Assembly (NCBI GenBank): GCA_937901445.1
Contig: CALDHY010000004.1
Coordinates: forward strand, 1-7,662
Direction: 5' to 3'
Source: an uncultured Selenomonadales bacterium
GTDB lineage: Bacteria; Bacillota; Negativicutes; Selenomonadales; Selenomonadaceae
Length of the DNA stretch: 7,662 nt
Positions 1-5,158 of the stretch are shown piece by piece. Both the position numbers and the translations under genes were made by a program. The notes beneath the pieces were generated by a model. That model saw only the letters and a program-made list of their open reading frames with translations, was not told where the DNA came from and did no database searches. Position 1 is the stretch's first letter. Each line of letters begins with the position of its first letter.

Positions 1-17
1 GAAAGAAAAGCCGCCTA

Positions 18-139
18 AAAGAAAGAAGCGTCGCCCGCACATGCGCTTTGCGTTTTCTTACGCTCGAAGTATATGAACAGTCCGCGTTTTATGTTCCTGT
101 ACGCTCTCAAAAGCGGCGCGTCTGCGCGGCACGGGCGAC
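18..139. repeat. Structured intergenic repeat, copy A
   Basis: This GC-rich block sits in otherwise AT-rich intergenic DNA. It opens with AAAGAAAGAAGCGTCGCCCG (18–37), which matches 18 of 20 bases at 6077–6096. GTCGCCCG (30–37) is exactly complementary to CGGGCGAC (132–139), so the ends can pair across about 95 nt. Inside are TACGCTC (59–65), ACGCTCT (101–107), a short hairpin GCGC-GTCT-GCGC (116–127) and GCGGCAC (126–132). The same motifs occur in the same order in copy B. The middle of the two copies aligns only weakly by eye. This looks like a degenerate interspersed repeat, possibly a non-autonomous element or a transcribed structure; its class is unknown. It begins near the window edge and may extend upstream. 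Confidence 0.6.
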
Positions 140-364
140 TTCTTTTTTACAAAATCAATTCGCCTTAATCCTGGTAACAATAAATATTTTTAACTGTCAC
201 TTTTTTACAACTATAATCACATTTGCCGTTCTTTAAGATTTTTTAATCGCCAATTTTTTGTTCCTATTTTAAACGAAAATTTTTCAGACGGCAAGTTAAA
301 AAAAGGATAATTAAAATTAACGTTGAATCAAAATTCTTGACAATAACAACGGCGGTGTTGTAAA
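140..364 (+). other. AT-rich leader region upstream of yceD, no gene seen
   Basis: No coding region is supported between repeat copy A and yceD. The stretch is AT-rich with several A and T runs and no tRNA-like fold or recognisable riboswitch. It is best read as the 5' leader and promoter region of the yceD–rpmF–plsX unit. Confidence 0.5.
189..217 (+). promoter_or_regulatory. Candidate sigma-A promoter for yceD operon
   Basis: A perfect TATAAT at 212–217 lies 17 nt after TTTAAC (189–194), a poor -35 box matching about 3 of 6 positions. It would give a leader of about 140 nt before yceD. The -10 match is good, but such hexamers are common by chance in AT-rich DNA. Confidence 0.35.
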
Positions 365-366
365 AT
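337..366 (+). promoter_or_regulatory. Promoter-like TTGACA–N18–TAAAAT overlapping the yceD start
   Basis: A consensus TTGACA (337–342) is followed after 18 nt by TAAAAT (361–366), which fits sigma-A rules well. The -10 box overlaps the yceD ATG at 365, so a transcript from here would start after that codon and could not use it. Either this is chance, or it drives rpmF and downstream genes or a shorter yceD starting at GTG 398. Confidence 0.4.
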
Positions 367-826
367 GCTCAAAGTGCAGATTTTCAAGGGCGAAATTGTG
401 CCTTTTACTTTTAAGTTATCGGCAGAAAGTTTTTGCAGTAAAGATTTTTTGGATAACGGCAAATTTATCGGCGAAATTGAAATTTCAGGCGAAACTGTGA
501 ACGAAAATGAAAATGTTGTAATACGCGGAAAAATTAAATGTTGCAAAGAATTTAACTGCGACAGATGCTTAGCGTTATCAACAGAAAAACAAATTCACGA
601 CTTCGAGGAAGAAATTGACAGCGCGGAAATTGTCGAAAACCTTTTTGATATTGAGGAACTTGTAAGAGATACGCTCATTGCAAGTCAATCAATAAAAAAT
701 CTTTGCAAAGTCGATTGTAAGGGATTGTGCCCTGTCTGCGGACAAAATTTGAATGACGGCGAGTGTAGTTGCGAAAGGTTGAGTGTTGACCCGAGACTTG
801 CACCGTTAATGAATTTCAAAAATTGA
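365..826 (+). CDS. yceD: YceD/DUF177 family protein linked to 23S rRNA and L32
   Basis: This 153-residue protein is a DUF177 (YceD) family member, usually encoded directly before rpmF and associated with 23S rRNA accumulation or ribosome assembly. Visible family marks are a CC-x4-C-x2-C cluster (C59, C60, C65, C68), a second cysteine-rich part with C114, C118, C122, C125, C134 and C136 around the CKGLCPVCGQNLN stretch, and the closing DPRLAPL motif near 142–148. The two cysteine groups suggest zinc binding. ATG 365 is preceded by GGCGGTG (351–357), one mismatch from the anti-Shine-Dalgarno complement, and the N-terminus resembles the family, so I keep this start. A promoter-like -10 box overlaps the ATG; GTG 398, preceded by AAGGGCG, is the alternative start. 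The stop codon overlaps the rpmF ribosome binding site. Confidence 0.9.
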   Translation: MLKVQIFKGEIVPFTFKLSAESFCSKDFLDNGKFIGEIEISGETVNENENVVIRGKIKCCKEFNCDRCLALSTEKQIHDFEEEIDSAEIVENLFDIEELVRDTLIASQSIKNLCKVDCKGLCPVCGQNLNDGECSCERLSVDPRLAPLMNFKN

Positions 827-833
827 GGAGGTG
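826..833 (+). promoter_or_regulatory. Ribosome binding site fixing the rpmF start
   Basis: AGGAGGTG, a full complement to the 16S rRNA tail, starts on the last base of the yceD stop and lies 6 nt before TTG 840. It rules out the upstream in-frame GTG at 831, which lies inside it. Confidence 0.85.
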
Positions 834-839
834 TTAAGC

Positions 840-1016
840 TTGGCAGCACCAAAAAGAAAATTAAGTAAGTCAAGACGCGACAGACGCCGTGCAAATTGGA
901 AGTTGGAAGCTCCGAACTATGTAAAATGTCCGAGATGCCACGAACCAAAACTCCCTCACCATGTGTGCTTGGAATGCGGTTACTATGACGGCAAAGAAGT
1001 CATTGAAACGGCTTGA
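840..1016 (+). CDS. rpmF: 50S ribosomal protein L32
   Basis: This is a 58-residue L32, the normal length. The N-terminus (MAAPKRKLSKSRRDRRRANW) is the conserved basic tail that contacts 23S rRNA. Four cysteines, C30-x2-C33 and C43-x2-C46, form the zinc ribbon, so this is the zinc-binding (C+) form. The start is TTG at 840, chosen because the conserved N-terminus begins there and an ideal ribosome binding site lies 6 nt upstream. It is tightly coupled to yceD (13 bp between stop and start), the classical yceD–rpmF–plsX order that ties ribosome synthesis to lipid synthesis. A terminator-like hairpin follows 16 bp after the stop. Confidence 0.97.
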   Translation: MAAPKRKLSKSRRDRRRANWKLEAPNYVKCPRCHEPKLPHHVCLECGYYDGKEVIETA

Positions 1017-1032
1017 GAATAACGAAATTGTT

Positions 1033-1061
1033 GGGCAGGCTTGGACCTGCTCATTTTTTTT
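1033..1061 (+). terminator. Terminator-like hairpin between rpmF and plsX
   Basis: GGGCAGG (1033–1039) pairs with CCTGCTC (1046–1052), giving a 7-bp stem with one G·T pair and a 6-nt loop. After one A comes a run of eight T (1054–1061). This has the shape of an intrinsic terminator or attenuator on the + strand. It ends 2 nt before the plsX ribosome binding site, so read-through would control plsX. Confidence 0.6.
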
Positions 1062-1063
1062 AT

Positions 1064-1069
1064 AGGAGA
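1064..1069 (+). promoter_or_regulatory. Ribosome binding site fixing the plsX start
   Basis: AGGAGA lies 7 nt before TTG 1077, where the conserved PlsX N-terminus begins. The longer reading frame from TTG 1041 would start inside the terminator-like hairpin and lacks such a site. Confidence 0.8.
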
Positions 1070-1076
1070 AGTTAAA

Positions 1077-2090
1077 TTGAAACTTGCACTTGACGCGATG
1101 GGCGGCGATAACGTGCCCGCCGAAATTGTTAAAGGCGCAATAGACGCCGTAAAAAAATTTTCCTGCGAAATAGTTTTGGTCGGCAATGAAATTAAAATTC
1201 TTGAAATACTGCGCGAATTTTCGGATTGGCAAAGTTTACCGCTTACAATCAAACATACCGACGAAGTTATAGAAATGGGCGAACACCCCGCAGACGCCGT
1301 GCGCAATAAAAAAAATTCGTCAATCGTGGTTGCAACTCAACTTGTTAAAAGCGGCGAATGTGACGCGGTACTTTCAGCCGGTTCAACGGGCGCGGCGGTT
1401 GCAGCGGCTCAACTGATTCTCAAAAGAATTAAAGGTATCGGACGCCCTGCCATTGCCACGCCTATTCCTACTCCTGAAGGCGTAACTTTACTTTTGGATT
1501 CCGGCGCAAATGTTGACAGCAAGCCTGAACATTTGATTCAAAGCGGGATTATGGGCGCGCTGTACGTTGAACACGTACTCGGCAAAAAAAATCCTAAAGT
1601 CGGACTGTTAAATATTGGTGAGGAAGAAACTAAGGGCAACGAACAGGCTAAAGAAACTTTCCAACTTTTTAAAAATATGACAACTATAAATTTTACCGGC
1701 AACGCTGAAGGGCGTGATATTCCTACCGGCAAATTTGATGTTATAGTTTGTGACGGGTTCGTGGGTAATGTAGTTTTAAAATTCGGCGAAGGGCTTGCAA
1801 CAACGATTTTCAAACTTATCAAAGAGGCGATTGACGCGGGCGGCGTCGGAGCGAAATTGGGCGCGTTGCTTTTAATGCCTACGTTAAAGGAACTTGCAAA
1901 ACGCTTGGATGCGTCCGAATACGGCGGCGCGCCACTTTTGGGCGTCAACGGTTATTGCATTATAAGTCACGGCAGCTCGGACGCTAAGGCAATTTGCAAC
2001 GCCATAGGGCTTGCCAATGAATATGTAAACCGAAATGTTTTGGAGCATATTAAAACCGCGCTTGAACAGGAATTAAGGGCTAAGGATTAA
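1077..2090 (+). CDS. plsX: Phosphate acyltransferase PlsX
   Basis: PlsX converts acyl-ACP and phosphate to acyl-phosphate, the donor used by PlsY in the first step of phospholipid synthesis; it works at the inner face of the membrane. The 337-residue length is typical. Family blocks, numbered from TTG 1077: LALDAMGGD at 3–11, SAGSTGA at 100–106, LLDSGAN at 139–145, NIGEEETKGN at 179–188, DGFVGNVVLK at 226–235 and EYGGAPLLGVNG at 281–292. All look intact. The start is TTG 1077, from the conserved N-terminus and the ribosome binding site at 1064–1069. It follows rpmF, as in most Firmicutes, but a hairpin with a T-run lies between them. No fapR gene and no clear FapR operator are visible. Confidence 0.97.
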   Translation: MKLALDAMGGDNVPAEIVKGAIDAVKKFSCEIVLVGNEIKILEILREFSDWQSLPLTIKHTDEVIEMGEHPADAVRNKKNSSIVVATQLVKSGECDAVLSAGSTGAAVAAAQLILKRIKGIGRPAIATPIPTPEGVTLLLDSGANVDSKPEHLIQSGIMGALYVEHVLGKKNPKVGLLNIGEEETKGNEQAKETFQLFKNMTTINFTGNAEGRDIPTGKFDVIVCDGFVGNVVLKFGEGLATTIFKLIKEAIDAGGVGAKLGALLLMPTLKELAKRLDASEYGGAPLLGVNGYCIISHGSSDAKAICNAIGLANEYVNRNVLEHIKTALEQELRAKD

Positions 2091-2119
2091 GACCGGGGAT
2101 TTTCTGATAACTAATAAGA

Positions 2120-2148
2120 TTGAAATAAAAATTCGTGCAGGTTATAAT
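2120..2148 (+). promoter_or_regulatory. Sigma-A-type promoter upstream of fabK
   Basis: TTGAAA (2120–2125), a 17-nt spacer and a perfect TATAAT (2143–2148) lie in the 83-bp plsX–fabK gap. Transcription would start near 2155, leaving a leader of about 20 nt before the fabK ATG at 2174. This is the best promoter match in the window and suggests fabK–fabD can be expressed apart from plsX. Confidence 0.7.
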
Positions 2149-2159
2149 ATAAAAAATGA

Positions 2160-2165
2160 GGGAGG
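2160..2165 (+). promoter_or_regulatory. Ribosome binding site fixing the fabK start
   Basis: GGGAGG lies 8 nt before ATG 2174. The in-frame ATG at 2156 sits upstream of this site and at the predicted transcript start, so it is not the likely initiation codon. Confidence 0.8.
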
Positions 2166-2173
2166 AAAATTTA

Positions 2174-3121
2174 ATGTTTGAAAACAACGTAATCTGTAAA
2201 TTACTGAAAATCAAATATCCGATATTTCAGGGCGGAATGGCGTGGATAGGAACAGCTGAACTTGCCTCTGCAGTATCAAACGCGGGCGGCTTAGGTTTAA
2301 TTGGCGCAGGGCACATGCCGCCGGACGTTTTGCGCAAAGAAATTCAAAAATGCAAGGGCTGGACAGAAAAACCTTTCGGCGTCAATATTATGTTAATGTC
2401 ACCTTTCGTCAAGGAAGTTATGCAAGTTGTAATTGATGAACGAGTTCCCGTTGTAACGACGGGCGCGGGCAACCCCGGCGAATATGTACCGGCTTTAAAG
2501 GAAATTGGCGCAAAAGTTATCCCCGTTGTTGCAAGTGTAGCATTGGCAAAAAGACTTGTTAAGGGCGGCGTTGACGCGGTTATAGCTGAAGGTTGCGAAT
2601 CCGGCGGGCACATTGGCGAAATTTGTACAATGCCTTTAATTCCGCAAGTTGTTGACGCGGTAGAAGTTCCCGTAATTGCGGCGGGCGGCTTTGCTGATTC
2701 ACGCGGAATGGCGGCGGCGTTTGCACTCGGCGCGCACGCTATACAAATGGGTACTCGTTTTGTTTTGAGCAATGAATGTATCGCACACCCAAATTACAAG
2801 GAAATGGTTTTAAAGGCGAAAGATCGTTCAACCGTTGTAACCGGCAGAACTTTAGGGCATCCTGCGCGAGTCATTGCCAATAAGTTGACACGTACATATT
2901 TAGAAATGGAAGCTAACGGCGCATCGCCTGAAGAACTCGAACAGTTAGGCGTTGGCAGTTTACACAAGGCAACGCACGAAGGCGACGTTGAAAACGGCTC
3001 CGTTATGATTGGGCAAATTTCCGGTATGCTCGACGATATTAAACCCGTTAAAGATATTATTGAAGATATTGTAAACGGCTTGCCTCAAGCTGTGGCTGAA
3101 CTTCAGAAAAATTATCTTTGA
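2174..3121 (+). CDS. fabK: Enoyl-ACP reductase II (FMN-dependent FabK)
   Basis: FabK reduces trans-2-enoyl-ACP to acyl-ACP with NAD(P)H through bound FMN, the last step of each fatty acid elongation cycle. The 315-residue protein has the nitronate monooxygenase/FabK TIM-barrel signature: PIFQGGMAWIGTAELASAVS near 17–36, KPFGVN at 66–71, EGCESGGHIGE at 139–149 with the likely catalytic His146 (matching His144 of pneumococcal FabK), and AAGGFADSRGM plus QMGTRF at 169–196 for phosphate and FMN contacts. The C-terminal GQISGMLDDIKPVKDII is typical of FabK rather than of 2-nitropropane dioxygenases. Starting at ATG 2174 gives the usual N-terminus. Its own promoter lies upstream and fabD follows after 16 bp. 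Enzymes of this type are not homologous to FabI. Confidence 0.94.
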   Translation: MFENNVICKLLKIKYPIFQGGMAWIGTAELASAVSNAGGLGLIGAGHMPPDVLRKEIQKCKGWTEKPFGVNIMLMSPFVKEVMQVVIDERVPVVTTGAGNPGEYVPALKEIGAKVIPVVASVALAKRLVKGGVDAVIAEGCESGGHIGEICTMPLIPQVVDAVEVPVIAAGGFADSRGMAAAFALGAHAIQMGTRFVLSNECIAHPNYKEMVLKAKDRSTVVTGRTLGHPARVIANKLTRTYLEMEANGASPEELEQLGVGSLHKATHEGDVENGSVMIGQISGMLDDIKPVKDIIEDIVNGLPQAVAELQKNYL

Positions 3122-3137
3122 TTAGGGGGTAATTGTT

Positions 3138-4076
3138 ATGGCTAAAATTGCTTTTATTTTTCCGGGACAAGGCGCGCAGTTTGTAGGAATGGGAAAAGAT
3201 TTTTATGATAACTTCGACGCCGCTAAAAATTTTTTCGATGAAGCAGATGACGCGCTCGGTTATTCAATAAAGAAAATGTGCTTTGAAGGCTCGGAGGACG
3301 ATTTAAAACTTACCGCCAACACTCAACCGGCGATTTTGATTGTAAGCGTAATTGCGGCTGAACTTTTAAAGGCTGAAGGTATCACGGCTGAAGTTGCGGG
3401 CGGGCACAGTTTAGGCGAATATTCGGCACTTGTAGCGGCGGGCTCTTTGAAGTTTCGTGATGCGGTAATTTTGGTACACAAGCGCGGGCAATTTATGCAA
3501 GAAGCCGTTCCCGTCGGTGAAGGTTCAATGGCGGCGATTATCGGGCTTGACGATAAAATTATTGTCGATATTTGCAATGAAGTTTCAGAAATTGGCGCGG
3601 TACAGGCGGTTAATTTCAACTGTCCCGGACAAACTGTAATTGCGGGAACGGTTAAAGGCGTAGATTCTGCCGTTGAAAAATTAAAAGCCGCCGGAGCAAA
3701 AAAAGCTGTAGTTTTGCCGGTTAGCGCGCCTTTCCATTCAACTTTAATGAAACCTGCCGCCGAAAAACTTTCGCTTGAACTTGATAAAACCGAAATTCAA
3801 AATGCCGCCTTTCCAATAGCCGCCAATTTTAACGGCAACCTTGAAACTGATTCTGCTGAAATTAAAAATAACCTCGTCGCGCAGGCTGACCACCCGGTAA
3901 AATGGATTGACTGCGTAAAAGCCATGCAAAATTTCGGCGCAGATATTTTTGTTGAGTGCGGACCGGGTAAAACTCTTTGCGGCTTCAATCGCCGTATCGA
4001 CAAGCAAATTAAAAGTTTTAATGTTGAAAATATTGACAGTCTCAAAAAAACTGTAGAGGCGATTAAAAATGCCTAA
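3138..4076 (+). CDS. fabD: Malonyl-CoA:ACP transacylase FabD
   Basis: FabD moves the malonyl group from CoA to acyl carrier protein, supplying the extender unit for fatty acid synthesis. The 312-residue length is normal. Catalytic features are intact: FPGQGAQ with Gln11 (oxyanion hole), GHSLGE at 89–94 with nucleophile Ser91, Arg116 in the HKRGQFMQ stretch (binds the malonyl carboxylate) and His200 in SAPFH at 196–200. The GPGKTL block lies at 275–280. ATG 3138 follows a G-rich site (GGGGGT, 7 nt upstream). The gene probably shares the fabK transcript. The usual partners acpP, fabG and fabF do not follow; a glyoxalase gene overlaps its end by 8 bp instead. Confidence 0.96.
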   Translation: MAKIAFIFPGQGAQFVGMGKDFYDNFDAAKNFFDEADDALGYSIKKMCFEGSEDDLKLTANTQPAILIVSVIAAELLKAEGITAEVAGGHSLGEYSALVAAGSLKFRDAVILVHKRGQFMQEAVPVGEGSMAAIIGLDDKIIVDICNEVSEIGAVQAVNFNCPGQTVIAGTVKGVDSAVEKLKAAGAKKAVVLPVSAPFHSTLMKPAAEKLSLELDKTEIQNAAFPIAANFNGNLETDSAEIKNNLVAQADHPVKWIDCVKAMQNFGADIFVECGPGKTLCGFNRRIDKQIKSFNVENIDSLKKTVEAIKNA

Positions 4077-4452
4077 TTTTAAATTTGATCACGGCAATTT
4101 GAGTGTTTTAGACTTGAATCGCAGTTTAAAATTTTATGAAAATGCACTTGGCTTAACCGAATTTGTAAGGCTTGATACTCCAAATTATATTTTCGTTTAC
4201 TTGGGCGATCCCTATAAAAGTGATTATGTTTTAGAATTGCAATGGTCGAAAACCCGTACAGAACCTTATAAATTGGGCGAAAAAAAATATCATCTTGCCT
4301 TTATTACGGACGATATAAAAGCGTCACGCGAACTTCACCAAAAAATGAATTGTATCAGCGATAAACCTTCAATAGCGGGAATTTATTGGATTGAAGACCC
4401 CGACGGCTTTTTGATTGAAATTTTGCCTCAAGATTTAAATATGGGGCGTTGA
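4069..4452 (+). CDS. Glyoxalase-fold (VOC) protein, lactoylglutathione lyase-like, copy 1
   Basis: This 127-residue protein belongs to the vicinal oxygen chelate superfamily and resembles glyoxalase I, which isomerises the hemithioacetal of methylglyoxal and a thiol. The two βαβββ halves can be seen: HGNLSVLDLNRSLKFYENALGL (8–29) and HLAFITDD (75–82) running to the WIEDPDGFLIEI block (107–118). The four expected metal ligands are present: His8, Glu56, His75 and Glu117. The thiol cofactor cannot be read from sequence. Its ATG lies within the fabD coding region (8-bp overlap) with GAGG (4056–4059) upstream, so it is probably translationally coupled to fabD. It is about 60% identical (76 of 127 by hand count) to the next gene. 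A hydrolase, dioxygenase or resistance role in the same fold is possible. Confidence 0.88.
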   Translation: MPNFKFDHGNLSVLDLNRSLKFYENALGLTEFVRLDTPNYIFVYLGDPYKSDYVLELQWSKTRTEPYKLGEKKYHLAFITDDIKASRELHQKMNCISDKPSIAGIYWIEDPDGFLIEILPQDLNMGR

Positions 4453-4476
4453 CTGTGATAATTTTTTAGCTATACT
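4449..4476 (+). promoter_or_regulatory. Candidate promoter for the second glyoxalase gene
   Basis: TTGACT (4449–4454), overlapping the stop of the first glyoxalase gene, is followed after 16 nt by TATACT (4471–4476). Both boxes match five of six consensus bases, although the spacer is one short of optimal. It would give a leader of about 20 nt with GGAGAT as ribosome binding site. Confidence 0.5.
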
Positions 4477-4502
4477 GATTAAAAAAATTTTGGAGATAAT
4501 AA

Positions 4503-4892
4503 ATGCAACACTTCAGATTTGACCATACTAACCGCACAGTTTTTGACATAGAGCGCAGTTTAAATTTTTATGAAGAGGCTCTGGGTTTAACCGAATTTGC
4601 TCGCCTTGAAACTGAAAGTTATATTTTTGTCTATATGGGCGATCCTTACCGCAGCGATCACGTTTTGGAATTGCAGGAAGTGAAAAAACGCTCTGTTCCT
4701 TACACTGTTGGCGACAGTTTATCGCACCTTGCTTTTATGGTTGACGACTTCGATGCCGCTTACGAAAAACACAAAAAAATGAATTGCATTTTCAAAGAGC
4801 ACAAAATAGCCGGGCTTTATTGGATTAAAGACCCTGACGGATATATAATTGAAATTGTACCGAGTGATTGGGGAATGGGTTTTAGGTATTAG
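4503..4892 (+). CDS. Glyoxalase-fold (VOC) protein, lactoylglutathione lyase-like, copy 2
   Basis: This 129-residue protein aligns without gaps to the preceding gene product over its whole length at about 60% identity, so the two arose by tandem duplication. The metal ligands are conserved at the same positions (His8, Glu56, His75, Glu117), as is the WIKDPDGYIIEI block (107–118). Differences concentrate in 59–74 and 97–101, loops that in this fold usually border the active site, which may mean different substrates; this is inference. ATG 4503 has GGAGAT 6 nt upstream and its own candidate promoter. The exported Ada-like gene begins 19 bp after its stop. The most likely role is 2-oxoaldehyde detoxification, but the substrate is unknown. 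Confidence 0.88.
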   Translation: MQHFRFDHTNRTVFDIERSLNFYEEALGLTEFARLETESYIFVYMGDPYRSDHVLELQEVKKRSVPYTVGDSLSHLAFMVDDFDAAYEKHKKMNCIFKEHKIAGLYWIKDPDGYIIEIVPSDWGMGFRY

Positions 4893-4896
4893 TGTA

Positions 4897-4903
4897 AAGG
4901 AGG
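4897..4903 (+). promoter_or_regulatory. Ribosome binding site fixing the start of the exported Ada-like gene
   Basis: AAGGAGG lies 8 nt before TTG 4912, where a typical signal peptide (MKKFF...) begins. The longer frame from 4849 would overlap the previous gene and spoil the signal peptide. Confidence 0.8.
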
Positions 4904-4911
4904 CGGTAACG

Positions 4912-5139
4912 TTGAAAAAATTTTTTATCGTGACTTTTATTTTGATTGTTACAATGTCAACAGTTTTTGCGCGCGCGTTATTTGATACACCTTACATTGG
5001 CAACAAATACAGAATGACTTTTCATCATAGAAATTGCGATTCTGTTGACCAAATGAATCCTAAAAATCAAGTACCGCTTGCAACTCGTGAAGAAGCTATG
5101 AAAAAAGGTTATCATCCCTGCGGTAACTGCAGACCTTAA
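4912..5139 (+). CDS. Small exported protein with Ada-like zinc site
   Basis: Starting at TTG 4912, this encodes 75 residues. Residues 1–20 form a signal peptide (KK, hydrophobic core, VFA), with cleavage likely after A20 or A22, so the mature protein has about 53–55 residues and lies outside the cytoplasmic membrane. The mature part has His38-x3-Cys42-x27-Cys70-x2-Cys73 with a REEAMKKGYHPCGNCRP ending. This closely parallels the zinc site of the Ada N-terminal domain (Cys-x3-Cys-x26-Cys-x2-Cys), with the first Cys replaced by His. Similar Ada-like modules are known on exported nucleases and hypothetical proteins. With no catalytic domain attached, its function is unknown; metal binding or a structural role outside the cell is possible. 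It lies between the glyoxalase genes and recR. Confidence 0.75.
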   Translation: MKKFFIVTFILIVTMSTVFARALFDTPYIGNKYRMTFHHRNCDSVDQMNPKNQVPLATREEAMKKGYHPCGNCRP

Positions 5140-5158
5140 AATTTTGGTGAAGTAAATT

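Noticed and set aside
2..76. Open frame giving a basic KEKPPKRKKRRPH-like tail that could be the end of an upstream gene
   Set aside because: It overlaps the repeat and is too short to judge; the base composition of the repeat alone explains the basic residues.
48..236. 62-codon open frame on the + strand
   Set aside because: Its first half lies in repeat copy A and the rest translates AT-rich leader into low-information sequence. It has no ribosome binding site, and it remains open upstream to the window edge without a recognisable protein.
1041..1076. Upstream TTG start that would add 12 residues to PlsX
   Set aside because: It lies in the terminator-like hairpin, lacks a ribosome binding site, and the conserved family N-terminus begins at 1077.
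1538..1948. Long antisense open frame opposite plsX, with similar ones opposite fabK, fabD, recR and the ABC-F gene
   Set aside because: All are shadows of well-supported genes, rich in Ser, Pro and Thr from reversed codons, with no family resemblance.
2091..2142. Possible FapR or FabT operator before fabK
   Set aside because: The sequence around the promoter shows no convincing palindrome matching either known operator.
2156..2173. Upstream ATG start for FabK
   Set aside because: It precedes the ribosome binding site and sits at the predicted transcript start; FabK begins naturally at 2174.
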